Shown piece after piece: positions 23,553-32,004 of a stretch of DNA of 34,431 nucleotides. The DNA lies in NCBI GenBank assembly GCA_017411605.1, contig JAFQPR010000016.1, forward strand, positions 1 through 34,431, in the 5' to 3' direction. Both the position numbers and the translations under genes were made by a program. This DNA comes from Clostridia bacterium (GTDB taxonomy: Bacteria > Bacillota > Clostridia > Oscillospirales > CAG-272). The notes below the pieces were generated by a model. That model was not told where the DNA came from. It worked only from the letters and a program-made list of their open reading frames with translations, and did no database searches. The stretch's first letter is position 1; each line of letters opens with the position of its first letter.

Positions 23553-23590
23553 GAGTGTGGCAACCTGCGCGCCACACTCTTTCTTTTTTG
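23553..23590 (+). terminator. Terminator of rplJ-rplL
   Basis: GAGTGTGGC pairs exactly with GCCACACTC around a ten-base loop and is followed by a T-rich tract. Confidence 0.9.
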
Positions 23591-24157
23591 GCTTTCATAT
23601 TTTGGCATAATCTTTTCCTCGCTCCCACTCGACGTAGGTAACTACGCCTTCGGGTCACGATGAAAACATTCTGCTCAAAATCTGTTCGCCAAAACTCTCT
23701 ATCGGGCTTTTGTATTTCTGTATAAATCTTCGTTCGCTCCCACTCGACGTAGGTAACTTTCGCCTTCGGGTCGCGAGCAAAGATTTCTTCTAGAAATCCA
23801 TTCGCCAAAACTCTCAATCGAACTTTAGTATTTTGGTATGAACTTTCGTTCCACTCGACGTAGGTAACTTTCGGCTCTGGGTCACGATGAAAACATTCTG
23901 CTCAAAATCTGTTGCCAAAACTCTCAATCGAACTTTAGTATTTTGGTATGAACTTTCGCTCCCACTCGACGTAGGTAACTTTCGCCTTCGGGTCGCGAGC
24001 AAAGATTTCTTCTGGAAATCCATTCGCCAAAACTCTCAATCGAACTTTAGTATTTTGGTATGAACTTTCGTTCCGCTCGACGTAGGTTACTTTTGCCTTC
24101 GGGTCACGATAAAAACATTCTACTCAAAATCTGTTTTACCCAAACTCTTTATTTGGC
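23591..24157 (+). repeat. Tandem array of five conserved-loop hairpin repeats
   Basis: This gene-free stretch holds five copies whose loops lie at 23627-23652, 23742-23768, 23853-23879, 23964-23990 and 24075-24101. The spacings are 115, 111, 111 and 111 bp. Loops share ACTCGACGTAGGTAACT, two or three variable bases, then GCCTTCG with few changes. Two unit types alternate: copies 1, 3 and 5 continue GGGTCACGAT then A-rich, and copies 2 and 4 continue GGGTCGCGAGCAAAGATTTC. Each has an upstream partner for stem pairing (such as AAATCTTCGTTCGCTCCC before copy 2). Minus-strand reading frames across the array are repeat artefacts. The same loop occurs at 7323-7544. Confidence 0.85.
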
Positions 24158-24209
24158 AAATGCGCGGGGAAATGTAAATTATAGTTTTCATAAACTGCAT
24201 AAAGATAAT

Positions 24210-24272
24210 AAAAATGACACTTTTTCGTGCAATATAAAATGATTGCACCGTATAGAAAAAAGTGTCATTTTT
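24210..24272. terminator. Long imperfect hairpin, bidirectional terminator
   Basis: AAAAATGACACTTTTT (24210-24225) pairs exactly with 24257-24272, and GTGCAAT pairs with ATTGCAC inside. It lies between the hairpin array and the convergent DUF4416 gene, with A-rich and T-rich flanks on both sides. Confidence 0.8.
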
Positions 24273-24281
24273 ATTTATTGA

Positions 24282-24827
24282 TTATGGTTGTTGATTTTCT
24301 GTTTTTCTCTGCTCAAGATATCTTTTTCTCACGGTTGTGAGGAAGGTCTGAACCCGCTCTGATTGATAATCGCGGTAGGTCCACGGCAGCTTCTGCCAAG
24401 CGCCTCTTGCGTAATAAAGCGTAAGCTCCGTGTAGATTCCGTCCTTCAAGGGGATTCTGAATCCTGTCTTTTTTGTGGTCGCGAGAAGAAGTCTTCCGTG
24501 ACTTAGGAATCCGGGGTCGAGATTGACCTTGCGGTTTCCGTCGATACTGAAATCGGCTTCGACCGAGTTTGTGAAGGTTTTGATATCTGCTTGCATCGTA
24601 GGGTCAACAAGACGCTCAAAGCTGACTATTCTACGGCGTGCCTCGCCGCCGAGCTCTTCGTCATAATAGCTCGAAAACTCGTTCGTGAATGAAAATTCTT
24701 CCGTCATAAAATCGGCAGGTCCGAATTTATCTGTCATGATCTTCAAAGCGCGCTCGAAATTCTCATCCGTGTTATAAATAAAGCCGATGATCAGCTTTTC
24801 ATTTTCAAAATCTAAAGCAGCTCCCAT
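24282..24827 (-). CDS. DUF4416 family protein
   Basis: A 181-residue conserved protein of unknown function. The layout fits DUF4416: an N-terminal KLIIGFIYN strand, FGPADFMTEEFSF, then YYDEELGGEARRRIVSFERL, a central NLDPGFLSHGRLLLATTK and the C-terminal LPWTYRDYQSERV. It is cytoplasmic, with no signal peptide. The start at 24827 is chosen because AAGGA lies six bases upstream; an earlier in-frame ATG at 24878 overlaps the end of cysK and lacks a site. It lies 43 bp after cysK on the same strand and is probably co-transcribed with it. A terminator follows. Confidence 0.82.
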   Translation of the reverse strand: MGAALDFENEKLIIGFIYNTDENFERALKIMTDKFGPADFMTEEFSFTNEFSSYYDEELGGEARRRIVSFERLVDPTMQADIKTFTNSVEADFSIDGNRKVNLDPGFLSHGRLLLATTKKTGFRIPLKDGIYTELTLYYARGAWQKLPWTYRDYQSERVQTFLTTVRKRYLEQRKTENQQP

Positions 24828-24870
24828 AGTTATTCCTTTATATATATTAATGAAGAAAATATTTATTCGG

Positions 24871-25800
24871 TCAGTCAAATAGGTCTGTGCTGAGATATCG
24901 GTCTATTCCGTCGGGGAAAACCGTAACTATGTCAAGACCTTGGCTTGATTCCCGTCTTGCAACAGTGAGCAAAGCGGAAAGCGCCGCTCCCGAGGAAATA
25001 CCTATTCCAAGTCCGAGGGTTGCTCCCGATTCCTTTGTCATTTTGTATGCATCGGCATCGGTAACGCGGATGACCTCGTCGTAAATATCGGTGTTCAGCA
25101 CCTTGGGAATGAAGTTTGCGCCGATACCCTGTATCTTGTGAGGAGCGGCATTTCCGCCCGAGAGAAGGGGAGAGCCGTCGGGCTCTACCGCTATAACCTT
25201 CGTGTTTTTGGAAATACCCTTGAGATACTCCCCGATACCCGAAAGCGTACCGCCCGTACCTACCGTTGCTATGAAAATATCGGGGCATTTGCCAAGATCG
25301 GATACGATCTCGGGACCCGTTGATTTAATATGCGAAATTTTGTTGTTAACGTTATCAAACTGCGAGGGAATAAAAGAGTTCGGTATTTCAGATTTTAGCT
25401 CGTTTGCGCGGTCAATAGAGCCCTTCATACCGAGCGCTGCGGGAGTGAGAACGACCTCTGCGCCATACGCCGCCATAAGGATACGGCGCTCTCTTGACAT
25501 ACTGTCAGGCATAACGATTATAGACGAATAACCGCGGGATGCGGCAATAGCGGCAATAGCTATGCCCGTGTTTCCCGAAGTTGGCTCGATTATTGTTCCG
25601 CCGGGGCGAAGCTCGCCGCTTTTTTCCGCGGCGTTTATCATCTCAAGCGCCGCTCTTGCCTTAATGCTTCCCGTGGGGTTAAAGAGCTCGACCTTTGCGT
25701 ACAACCTACACTGTAAATTATATTTTACTTCGAGCTTTTTCAGGCGCAAAAGAGGTGTTTTGCCGATAAGCTCATCGATGCTTTCGAAAATTTTACTCAT
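24871..25800 (-). CDS. cysK: Cysteine synthase (O-acetylserine sulfhydrylase)
   Basis: A 309-residue PLP enzyme that makes cysteine from O-acetylserine and sulfide. The PLP-binding Lys47 lies in NPTGSIKARAA, where most members have SxKDR. The substrate loop TSGNTG is at 74-79 and the phosphate-cradle GTGGT at 181-185. The family start SIDELIGKTPLLRL is present. The related cystathionine beta-synthase and threonine deaminase families are less likely given length and motifs. AAAAGGA precedes the start. No T-box or S-box leader fits in the 107-bp gap upstream. DUF4416 follows on the same strand. Confidence 0.92.
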   Translation of the reverse strand: MSKIFESIDELIGKTPLLRLKKLEVKYNLQCRLYAKVELFNPTGSIKARAALEMINAAEKSGELRPGGTIIEPTSGNTGIAIAAIAASRGYSSIIVMPDSMSRERRILMAAYGAEVVLTPAALGMKGSIDRANELKSEIPNSFIPSQFDNVNNKISHIKSTGPEIVSDLGKCPDIFIATVGTGGTLSGIGEYLKGISKNTKVIAVEPDGSPLLSGGNAAPHKIQGIGANFIPKVLNTDIYDEVIRVTDADAYKMTKESGATLGLGIGISSGAALSALLTVARRESSQGLDIVTVFPDGIDRYLSTDLFD

Positions 25801-25834
25801 AAATTTCCTTTTAAACTTATAATATTAATTCAAA

Positions 25835-25862
25835 GGCTGCCGCAAAAAAATATACGGCAGCC
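25835..25862. terminator. Hairpin between the 989-residue protein gene and cysK
   Basis: GGCTGCCG pairs exactly with CGGCAGCC around a 12-base A-rich loop. Read on the minus strand it follows the large gene by 45 bp; its T-tract is short, so termination may be partial. Confidence 0.6.
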
Positions 25863-25907
25863 AATGCTTTATGTTGTCTTTGGGGCTATGCTCCGAATTT
25901 GTTAAAA

Positions 25908-28877
25908 TCAGTCTGCCTTGCTATCCGATGATGAGGAAGCGACATCACCCGTCGAAGCGGGAGCGGGGAGGGCAGAGCTATCGGTTGAGGGAACGGGTTT
26001 TGCATCGTTTGTGAAATTTAAATCACCGTCATCTCCGCCTTTTGCGCGCTTAGCACCATCTTCGGCTTTGTGCTTTTCGCTTTCCTCGACGAAGGCGTCT
26101 ATTTCCTCGAGCCTTTTTTCATGCTCTTCCTCGGCAATGCGGTTTCTTTCATCGATTTTAGCCTGCTTGGCATCGCGTTTAGCCTCGAGCCTTGCATCCT
26201 CTTCGGCTCTGAGCTTTTCGCTCTCCTCGATAAAGGTATCTATCTCGTCGAGCCTCTTCTCGTGCTCTTCTTCCGCAATGCGATCCTTTTCGTCGCGCTT
26301 GGCATCGCGTTTTGCGCGCTTAGCATCGCGTTTAGCCTGCTTAGCATCGCGCTTTTCCTGCTTTTCAGCCTCAAGGCGAGCTAATGCGCGGCGCATCTTG
26401 TCAAGCTCCTCGTTACGCACCATTCCAACAGGGGCAACGTCCTCGCGGATATAATCCGACTGAACCTCGCTGATAATGCTCTGATCTGTAACGTATTTGC
26501 TGAATGGCCAGAAGGACTTCTTGTAGCTTACTATGCTGCGAGTAGGCATACCGAAATGAACGATTTCCTTGAATTTGCAGGTTGCCTTGTCGTATGACTC
26601 ATAGTAAGTAAGGCTTTTTGAGACAAGCTCGGTAGTGGAGTCTTTTCTGTTAATAGGAGTCTTGATAGAATATTTAGCTCCGCGGTATTTGCAAAGGTAA
26701 ATATATCTGTCATTATACTCGGAAATGGCAGAAACGTCATGCGCGAGCTTGTGAAGATTCTTGCCGTAAAGGTCGGTGGTATAGAGCGAGTATCCGAGAC
26801 CTGACTCATTGTCATCGGTAGGACCGAGATAATCGCGCTTGAGATAATAGATCTTCTCGTCATCGATAATGATGCGTGAAAGATCGTCAACGTCTGAAGC
26901 AATGCGGGTATCACCCGTACCGTCGCTTCTTACGACCTTAAGGTCGCCGTTGGTAGCGATATAATAAATATAACCGTTGAGCATCTTAACGAGCTTCTCG
27001 AATCTTGATGCTACGAGCATATTCTTCGAGCCGTCCATGCTGACCTTCATAAGGCAGGTATTTACGCCCTCGCCGTTGATATAATAGAGCCAACCCGAGC
27101 TGTATGTGCATATTCTACCGGGGTTTTCCATTATCTCGCATCTGTCCGTACCGTCGAGGTTAGCGGAATAAAGTCGTTTATCATGCTCTGTACCTACGAT
27201 ATAGAATACCTTATTACCGTGCGTGGTATAGAAAGCGCTGATATTTTCATCGATAAGATGAGGCTCCGCGGTCTTGATATCGATGGAATAGATATCCATA
27301 TTATACATATTGGGAACTCTGAGCGAGTAAATGATCTTACCGTCCTTAACGTCGTGAATAACGCAGTTGGAGTCGAGGATTTCGGTGCTCTCCTCGGTTT
27401 CGATATCGTAAACGCGGAAGGAGGGGAACTGGCAACCGTGCTCGACGGTCGTATAGAATATCTTATCGTCGTAGTAGTCCATAATGTCAACTACCTCGGG
27501 TAGAATTACCTTCGAGGTAACGTTGTCCATATCGACGAGAACTATCGAGTAGTTGTTTGCTCTGTTAATGCTCGGGCTCGATGTCTTTTTCTTTTTCTTC
27601 TTTTTGCCGAAGCAACCGGGCTTAACCGTTTCTTCTCTGAGCTTTTTACGGATGAAGAACTTAGTCTTGTCCGAAGAATAGAAGACGGGCTTCGGATGGC
27701 GGTTAACGTAGTCACCCGAGGGAGCTTCGTCAAGAATCTTAACGTTAGCCGAATAATCGAGGCTGGTCGTATCGTAGCAGCAGATGCTTACGTCGTTTCT
27801 TATGAAGAATATTCTGCTACCGAAGCTGTGTATGATATCCGACACCATAGTAAGCGCGGGCGCGCCCGAGGGCGTACCGTTGAATATCTCATAGAGGGAC
27901 ATCGTACGAGGAGAAGCGGGCGCGGGATTTTCCGCATCAAACGTATAAGCCGCATCGCGTCTGACAACGTAGAATTTGCCGGCCATTTCGGCAAGCTCGT
28001 CATTGAACTTGAATATCATCGAGTTATCGTCGATGTACTTATCGGAATCCTTATATCCGTGAATAGCGCAGAAAAGGTGGAGCGCATTGTCGATATTACC
28101 GTAGCGGAGAAGAGCCATAGCCTTTCTGTACGTCTTCTCGGCATCTATACCGACCTTGCGTATCTTAGCCGCGAGCTTTGCGTCCTTAAGCTCCTTAGCC
28201 TTCTGATAGCCGGGAATGTCCTCAATATTAGAGGTAGCCTTAACGTTATTTATCTTTTCAACGAACACAGCGAATGTGCGCTCGAGATCGGCAACGATAT
28301 GAGGATCGGCACCGAAGCGCTTTGCGAGCATGATATCCTTTGAGAGCGTTCTGAGAATAGACTCGCGCTTCTCAACGATAGCGTGCGTAATGGTTGAATA
28401 GAGATCAACGTACTCGAAAAGATCCGAGATATCGTCGCTCTTATAGTTATCGATTATCTCAACCTCAAGAACGTCAAGACCCTCGATCTTCTTTGTAACG
28501 GGGATAGCGACGCATCTGAAATGAAGCAGATATGTAATAGGATCTGCAGAGAACTTGATCTTGCAAGCCTCTGCGATTGAATCGAGCGTAGGAATGGAAA
28601 GGTTAGCGTTAAGGGCAAACTCTCTCCAATTATAATCGCTGCAGAAGTTATCAAAGTATATAATACCCGCGCCGGAGGAGGTAACAGCGTCAGCTATTCT
28701 TCTGTCATCTTCAGTTTGTTTCTGCTCGTGCTTAGCGAAGTCGAGCGGTCTTAAAATTCTCGTAGGAACGGCGTTACCGCAGGAATGGCAGGTAACAGCC
28801 CTTGCATCCTCTGCGTAATCAAGCACCGCAGGGCAGTAAGGACATACTCCCGAGAGAATCAGTTTATTTTCATTCAT
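25908..28877 (-). CDS. Zinc-ribbon / DUF5050-like / coiled-coil protein
   Basis: A 989-residue protein of unknown function. A zinc ribbon sits at the N-terminus (Cys12, Cys15, Cys30, Cys33). An alpha-helical part (about 45-290) follows, with a short CxIHGYKDSDKYID repeat-like motif. A basic loop with seven Lys in a row lies near 427. From about 440 to 790 it is built of beta-propeller-like strands with repeated YYI/YIYY and LDGTD/MDGSK turns, as in DUF5050 proteins. Residues about 828-935 are a charged coiled coil with a 47-residue tandem repeat (RIAEEEHEKRL twice), and the last 50 are Ser/Asp/Pro-rich. There is no signal peptide or membrane helix, so it is probably intracellular. GAGGAGG precedes the start, and it has its own strong promoter. 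Confidence 0.7.
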   Translation of the reverse strand: MNENKLILSGVCPYCPAVLDYAEDARAVTCHSCGNAVPTRILRPLDFAKHEQKQTEDDRRIADAVTSSGAGIIYFDNFCSDYNWREFALNANLSIPTLDSIAEACKIKFSADPITYLLHFRCVAIPVTKKIEGLDVLEVEIIDNYKSDDISDLFEYVDLYSTITHAIVEKRESILRTLSKDIMLAKRFGADPHIVADLERTFAVFVEKINNVKATSNIEDIPGYQKAKELKDAKLAAKIRKVGIDAEKTYRKAMALLRYGNIDNALHLFCAIHGYKDSDKYIDDNSMIFKFNDELAEMAGKFYVVRRDAAYTFDAENPAPASPRTMSLYEIFNGTPSGAPALTMVSDIIHSFGSRIFFIRNDVSICCYDTTSLDYSANVKILDEAPSGDYVNRHPKPVFYSSDKTKFFIRKKLREETVKPGCFGKKKKKKKTSSPSINRANNYSIVLVDMDNVTSKVILPEVVDIMDYYDDKIFYTTVEHGCQFPSFRVYDIETEESTEILDSNCVIHDVKDGKIIYSLRVPNMYNMDIYSIDIKTAEPHLIDENISAFYTTHGNKVFYIVGTEHDKRLYSANLDGTDRCEIMENPGRICTYSSGWLYYINGEGVNTCLMKVSMDGSKNMLVASRFEKLVKMLNGYIYYIATNGDLKVVRSDGTGDTRIASDVDDLSRIIIDDEKIYYLKRDYLGPTDDNESGLGYSLYTTDLYGKNLHKLAHDVSAISEYNDRYIYLCKYRGAKYSIKTPINRKDSTTELVSKSLTYYESYDKATCKFKEIVHFGMPTRSIVSYKKSFWPFSKYVTDQSIISEVQSDYIREDVAPVGMVRNEELDKMRRALARLEAEKQEKRDAKQAKRDAKRAKRDAKRDEKDRIAEEEHEKRLDEIDTFIEESEKLRAEEDARLEAKRDAKQAKIDERNRIAEEEHEKRLEEIDAFVEESEKHKAEDGAKRAKGGDDGDLNFTNDAKPVPSTDSSALPAPASTGDVASSSSDSKAD

Positions 28878-28988
28878 TGGATATTCCTCCTCAAAAGAAT
28901 GGAATTGATATATAAATCAGGCCGATGCAAGCGGAAAAGGTCGAAAATTCCAATCCGAATGCACGCAACAATACACCTATTATCCATA

Positions 28989-29017
28989 ATTATAACATTA
29001 TTATTATTTAATGTCAA
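28989..29017 (-). promoter_or_regulatory. Promoter of the 989-residue protein gene
   Basis: Minus-strand TTGACA (29012-29017), a 17-bp spacer and TATAAT (28989-28994): full consensus. The gene-free stretch 28878-29333 holds this promoter, a possible plus-strand TTGACA/TATATA pair at 29025-29053 and the nfn promoter. Confidence 0.85.
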
Positions 29018-29108
29018 GTTATGTTTGACAAAAAATTATAAATTTTATATATATAATAATAGTTTTTGCGAAGATATAGAGTAAAATGACCCCATAGGAG
29101 AAATAAGA

Positions 29109-29201
29109 ATTATGCAAAAAACGCAAAAATCAACAAAAACCGAGCAAAAAAATTGCATTACCGTGAAAAACGGATAAAAAAGTGATAGATTATGCAAAAA
29201 A
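29109..29201 (+). repeat. Direct repeat upstream of the nfn operon
   Basis: ATTATGCAAAAAA occurs at 29109-29121 and again at 29189-29201, exactly 80 bp apart, with a small CCGT/ACGG hairpin between them. They lie upstream of the nfn promoter and could be regulator sites. Confidence 0.4.
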
Positions 29202-29264
29202 AATGTTATATAGTAAATTGAAGCGCGAAAATCTCTGTATAAGCGCGTTTTGAATAAAAAAGAC

Positions 29265-29293
29265 TTGAAATGCAAAAAGAAATGTGTTATACT
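29265..29293 (+). promoter_or_regulatory. Promoter of the nfnA-nfnB operon
   Basis: TTGAAA (29265-29270), a 17-bp spacer and TATACT (29288-29293) with a TG extended -10 (TGTTATACT). The ATG follows 40 bp later. Confidence 0.8.
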
Positions 29294-29333
29294 TTCAAAT
29301 ATATAATTTTCGGGAAGCAAGGAAAAAAGAAAA

Positions 29334-30197
29334 ATGTATAAAATTCTTGAAAAACGTGAGCTGAACGCCACGGTGACAATGATGAATATTGAAGCTCCCC
29401 TCGTTGCTAAGCACGCAGAGCCGGGGCAGTTTATAATTTTGAGAGCCGATGAGGAGGGGGAGAGAATTCCTCTTACGATCGCGGACTATGACAGAGAGCG
29501 CGGAACGGTTAAAATAATCTTTCAGACGGTAGGCGCATCTACCCTTCGTCTTTCGAAGAAGAACGTCGGAGATACCGTAGCGAGCTTTGCGGGGCCGCTC
29601 GGCGTTCCCACCGAAACCGAGGGACTGAAAAACGTTTGTATCGTTGGCGGAGGTGTCGGCTGCGCCATTGCTCTTCCGATAGCGGCAAAGCTTCACGAAG
29701 CGGGCTGCAAGGTAACGTCTGTTATTGGCTTCAGAAGCCGTGACCTCGTCATCCTCGAGGATGAGTTCTGTGCGGCATCGGATAAGCTTTACGTTATGAC
29801 GGATGACGGAAGCTACGGCAGAGAGGGAAACGTATGCGTTCCCCTGAAGGAAATGCTTGACGGCGGCGAGAAATTCGATAAGATAATAACTATCGGACCT
29901 CTCGTTATGATGAAGTTTGTAACCTTGACGGCAAAGGAGAGCGGCACGCCCTGCGTCGTATCTATGAACCCTATAATGATAGACGGAACGGGAATGTGCG
30001 GCGGCTGCAGATTAACTCTCAACAGGGACGGAAAGAAAGTAACCAAGTTCGCGTGCGTTGACGGGCCTGAGTTCAACGGATACGAGGTTGACTTTGACGA
30101 GGCTATACAGAGGTCGGGAATGTACCGCGCCTTTGAGCGCCACGCATACGAGCGCGAGTGCAATCTCTTAAAGAAGGAGAGCAGCAATGGCAATTAA
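29334..30197 (+). CDS. nfnA: NfnA-type FAD/NAD-binding ferredoxin reductase subunit
   Basis: A 287-residue cytoplasmic flavoprotein. The FAD-binding beta-barrel (about 1-95, with RIPLTIADYD and GPLGVPTE) is followed by a nucleotide-binding domain (GGGVGCAIALPIA). A C-terminal [2Fe-2S] site uses Cys222, Cys225 and Cys241 (MCGGC and FACVDGPEF). With the next gene it forms the NfnAB pair, which can couple NADH, ferredoxin and NADP by flavin-based bifurcation. The same fold serves sulfide dehydrogenase and the electron subunit of dihydroorotate dehydrogenase, so the reaction is inferred from the pairing. It overlaps the next gene by 11 bp. AAGGA is 12 bases before the ATG. Confidence 0.85.
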   Translation: MYKILEKRELNATVTMMNIEAPLVAKHAEPGQFIILRADEEGERIPLTIADYDRERGTVKIIFQTVGASTLRLSKKNVGDTVASFAGPLGVPTETEGLKNVCIVGGGVGCAIALPIAAKLHEAGCKVTSVIGFRSRDLVILEDEFCAASDKLYVMTDDGSYGREGNVCVPLKEMLDGGEKFDKIITIGPLVMMKFVTLTAKESGTPCVVSMNPIMIDGTGMCGGCRLTLNRDGKKVTKFACVDGPEFNGYEVDFDEAIQRSGMYRAFERHAYERECNLLKKESSNGN

Positions 30198-31608
30198 TAA
30201 AAATGAAAGGCAGCCGATGCCAACGAGAGACCCCGAGGTAAGGAGTCACGATTTTCTTGAGGTAGCCGAGGGCTATACGGAAGAGATGGCTCTTGCCGAG
30301 GCAGCAAGATGCTTAGGGTGCAAAAATATGCCCTGCGTCAGCGGCTGTCCTGTAAACATTCATATCCCCGAATTTATAGCAAAGCTTAAGGAGCTTGACT
30401 TCGAAGGCGCATACCGTGTCATAAATAAGTCTTCAAGTCTGCCCGCGGTATGCGGCAGAGTATGCCCTCAGGAAACCCAGTGTGAGGCTAAGTGTATACG
30501 CGGCATTAAGGGTGAGCCCGTAGCTATCGGAAGACTCGAAAGATTCGTTGCCGATTGGCATAACGAGCATAATACCGAAACCGCAGAGAAGCCGGAGTCA
30601 AACGGAATGCGCGTAGCTATCATAGGCTCGGGACCTTCGGGACTTGCGGCTGCAGGCGATCTTGCGAGAGCGGGATACGCGGTAACCGTCTTTGAAGCGT
30701 TGCATACGGAGGGGGGCGTGTTAGTTTATGGCATACCCGAGTTCAGACTTCCAAAGAGAATAGTTAAGACCGAGGTCGAGAGTCTTAAGGCTCTCGGAGT
30801 CGAGTTCTTGACGAATATCGTAATTGGAAAAACTCTCACGGTATCGGAGCTCTTCGGGATGGGCTATCGCGCTGTTTATATTGGCACGGGTGCGGGTCTT
30901 CCGAGCTTTATGGGCATTCCGGGCGAGTCGCTTTGCGGCGTATATTCCGCCAATGAGTTCTTAACGAGATGTAACCTTATGAAAGCATATGACAGTGAAA
31001 CCACAACTCCCGTAATGAAGGGCGGTAAAGTTGCCGTTGTCGGTGGCGGAAACGTCGCTATGGATGCGGCGCGTGTTGCGCTTCGCCTCGGTGCAGATAA
31101 GGTTTATATCGTCTACCGCAGATCTATGGATGAGCTTCCCGCGAGAAGGGAAGAGGTGGAGCACGCTATGGAAGAGGGTATTGAGTTTATGCTCCTCTCA
31201 AATCCTACCGAAATTATAGGATACAATAATCCCGACGATAAACGCGACCCGAAGAACGGCTTTGTTACGGGTATCAAGTGCGTCAAAATGGAGCTCGGCG
31301 AGCCCGACGAGCGCGGCAGACGCTCACCGAAGCCTATCGCGGATAGCGAGTTTACGCTTGACGTGGATACCGTTATTATGTCTATCGGAACGTCGCCTAA
31401 CCCTCTTATCAAGTCTACCACCGAAGGACTTGACGTGAATGCGAGAGGCGGTATTATAGTTGACGGCGCAACGGGTAAGACCTCGCTTGACGGTGTCTAT
31501 GCAGGCGGCGACGCGGTCACGGGCGCGGCAACAGTTATCTCCGCTATGGGCGCAGGTAAGCTCGCCGCAAAAGCCATTGATGAATACTTAAAATCCTCGG
31601 ATATGTAA
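30187..31608 (+). CDS. nfnB: NfnB / GltA-type NADPH oxidoreductase subunit
   Basis: A 473-residue flavoprotein. Residues about 1-120 hold the cysteine-rich N-domain for two [4Fe-4S] clusters (CLGCKNMPCVSGCPVN and CGRVCPQETQCEAKC). An FAD-binding Rossmann motif follows (VAIIGSGPSGLAAAGDLARA), then a second one for NADPH (VAVVGGGNVAMDAARVA). Many annotations name this family glutamate synthase small subunit (GltA). Here no glutamate synthase large subunit is present, and the fused-frame neighbour is NfnA, so NfnB is preferred. GGAG precedes the start inside nfnA. A strong terminator follows. Confidence 0.86.
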   Translation: MAINKNERQPMPTRDPEVRSHDFLEVAEGYTEEMALAEAARCLGCKNMPCVSGCPVNIHIPEFIAKLKELDFEGAYRVINKSSSLPAVCGRVCPQETQCEAKCIRGIKGEPVAIGRLERFVADWHNEHNTETAEKPESNGMRVAIIGSGPSGLAAAGDLARAGYAVTVFEALHTEGGVLVYGIPEFRLPKRIVKTEVESLKALGVEFLTNIVIGKTLTVSELFGMGYRAVYIGTGAGLPSFMGIPGESLCGVYSANEFLTRCNLMKAYDSETTTPVMKGGKVAVVGGGNVAMDAARVALRLGADKVYIVYRRSMDELPARREEVEHAMEEGIEFMLLSNPTEIIGYNNPDDKRDPKNGFVTGIKCVKMELGEPDERGRRSPKPIADSEFTLDVDTVIMSIGTSPNPLIKSTTEGLDVNARGGIIVDGATGKTSLDGVYAGGDAVTGAATVISAMGAGKLAAKAIDEYLKSSDM

Positions 31609-31620
31609 ACAATCATATAA

Positions 31621-31667
31621 AAAAAGCAGATTTGTTCGTTTTTGTTTGAACTGAATCTGCTTTTTTT
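31621..31667. terminator. Bidirectional terminator between nfnB and the HTH gene
   Basis: AAAAAGCAGATT pairs exactly with AATCTGCTTTTT, with an inner GTTC/GAAC pairing, and has T-runs on both strands. It ends both convergent genes. Confidence 0.9.
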
Positions 31668-31668
31668 A

Positions 31669-31965
31669 TTATTCAGAATTTGCATCATTTAAACAACTGA
31701 CAAGCTTGATAACTATCTCTCTTTGATCATTTGATAGCGGGGTGATATCCAGCATTATTTTTTCATCGTTAGACAGAAGATAATCGGTGCTGACGTGAAA
31801 AATGTTTGACATTTCAACAATATTGCCGACAGATGGCATGGATAGTGACATTTCCCATGAGTTTACGGCGCTTCTGGAAATACCGAGTCTTTTTGCGAGA
31901 TAGGTCTGTGTATATCCTGACTTGTCGCGCAGATAGCGTATTTTATCTCCGATATTGTGAATCAT
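31669..31965 (-). CDS. Small XRE-family regulator
   Basis: A 98-residue Cro/CI-type DNA-binding protein. The helix-turn-helix covers about 5-62 (KIRYLRDKSGYTQTYLAKRL, then GISRSAVNSWE), with NIFHVSTDYLLSND as the usual last helix. The last 30 residues are a short helix and could support dimerisation. The start at 31965 has GGGGGT six bases upstream; an in-frame ATG at 32046 would place the protein start within the operator region and is rejected. It is divergent from the BspA-like gene, with three TATCA/TGATA repeats between them, so it probably controls that gene and itself. Confidence 0.82.
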   Translation of the reverse strand: MIHNIGDKIRYLRDKSGYTQTYLAKRLGISRSAVNSWEMSLSMPSVGNIVEMSNIFHVSTDYLLSNDEKIMLDITPLSNDQREIVIKLVSCLNDANSE

Positions 31966-32004
31966 TTGCTTACCCCCATGATTTGGTTTATTTATATTGT
32001 ATAT

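Noticed and set aside
23536-24023. Two minus-strand frames containing repeated RKLPTSSG-like segments
   Set aside because: They are translations of the hairpin array and change frame with each copy.
23591-24157. CRISPR array
   Set aside because: The units are about 111 bp, similar along most of their length, without short direct repeats separated by unique spacers, and no cas genes are present.
25801-25907. Riboswitch or T-box before cysK
   Set aside because: Only a short hairpin and an AT-rich stretch are present; there is no room for a T-box or S-box fold.
25918-26454. 178-codon Ser-rich plus-strand frame
   Set aside because: Antisense of the charged coiled-coil end of the 989-residue protein.
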